Position numbers and translations under genes: made by a program
Notes under the pieces: model-generated
What the model was told of the DNA's origin: nothing
The model's input: only the letters and a program-made list of their open reading frames with translations
The model's database searches: none
In this document: in pieces, positions 63,865-64,000 of the stretch
Numbering within the stretch: position 1 is the first letter of the stretch
Layout of the letters: every line of letters starts with the position of its first letter
Source of the DNA: Tropicibacter alexandrii
GTDB lineage: Bacteria > Pseudomonadota > Alphaproteobacteria > Rhodobacterales > Rhodobacteraceae
Direction: 5' to 3'
Assembly (NCBI RefSeq): GCF_003667315.2
Contig: NZ_RCTZ02000001.1
Location: forward strand, 248,001 to 312,000
DNA length: 64,000 nt

Positions 63865-64000
63865 TCAGCTATGCTTGCGCTCGGCCTGAAGGCCTTTCCA
63901 GATCGCCCAGCACATGACCAGCAGCACCACCGTAAACGGCAGACCGGTCGAGATCACCATGGATTGCAGCGATTGCAACCCGCCCGCCGACAGCAGCAGC
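63865..64000 (-). CDS. BCCT family (betaine/choline/carnitine) transporter, C-terminal fragment
   Basis: Only the last 44 codons are in the window. They read SAGGLQSLQSMVISTGLPFT, a final hydrophobic helix VVLLVMCWAIWKGL and the tail QAERKHS before a TGA. The AGGL-LQ-VI-GLPF pattern is typical of the twelfth helix region of BCCT carriers. These import glycine betaine, choline or related solutes by sodium or proton symport. The substrate cannot be told from this end. Confidence 0.7.
   Translation of the reverse strand, partial: LLLSAGGLQSLQSMVISTGLPFTVVLLVMCWAIWKGLQAERKHS

Overview
The window is high-GC DNA from an alphaproteobacterium, almost certainly a member of the Rhodobacterales (Roseobacter group). 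I base this on gene order and family content, not on a database search. Group-typical blocks are dusB(nifR3)-ntrB-ntrC, a fused ispDF followed by pgpA, a trpG-trpD-ung-trpC-moaC-moeA-lexA string facing comEC with gltX and gltA beyond it, trgA-trgB-cysK, a gene-transfer-agent-type holin/endolysin pair, and small families such as DUF6456, DUF6477, Lin0512 and TrgA. It reads as chromosomal. I saw no insertion sequence, prophage body, CRISPR array, rRNA or tRNA gene.

Left part (1-13700): the nitrogen two-component system with dusB; isoprenoid and phospholipid genes; an ammonium channel; a small reverse-strand gene that looks frameshifted; a COQ10/START protein; hpt; cytochrome c' plus a di-haem cytochrome c; a secreted two-repeat protein resembling the MVL mannan-binding lectin; lipA; oxyR; and the DUF6456 regulator divergent from a DUF6477 gene.

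Methyl-transfer region (13700-23340): an MttB-like methyltransferase without a pyrrolysine codon, a secreted delta-class carbonic anhydrase, an overlapping pair of Lin0512 paralogues, guaA, a homocysteine methyltransferase (Bmt/BHMT type), a radical SAM gene, a stand-alone corrinoid-binding protein and a DUF1638 gene. The stand-alone homocysteine methyltransferase and corrinoid protein fit the split methionine synthase of this group. The nearby MttB-like and DUF1638 genes make a wider corrinoid methyl-transfer system worth testing.

Middle part (23340-44700): a divergent polysaccharide deacetylase with a long Pro/Glu linker; the trp/mo/lexA operon, interrupted by a repeat-bearing gap and ung; lexA with an SOS box overlapping its promoter; comEC, gltX and gltA; two acidic leaderless proteins whose upstream regions share an interrupted palindrome; an enoyl-CoA hydratase family gene; ccmF-ccmH; the GTA-like lysis cassette; and a secreted PRC-barrel protein with an EcfG-like promoter.

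Right part (44700-64000): pgi-pgl-zwf behind a perfect LacI-type palindrome; nucleoside hydrolase; GNAT; pirin; selO; an EamA exporter; a TerB-like gene; a Fur/Mur regulator; and a long reverse-strand run cfa-trgA-trgB-cysK-mscS-alaX behind a photolyase. The window ends inside a BCCT-type transporter gene. The trgB start has no usual start codon: the conserved YGSLR motif lies upstream of the first normal start, so a CTG start or a frameshift is likely.
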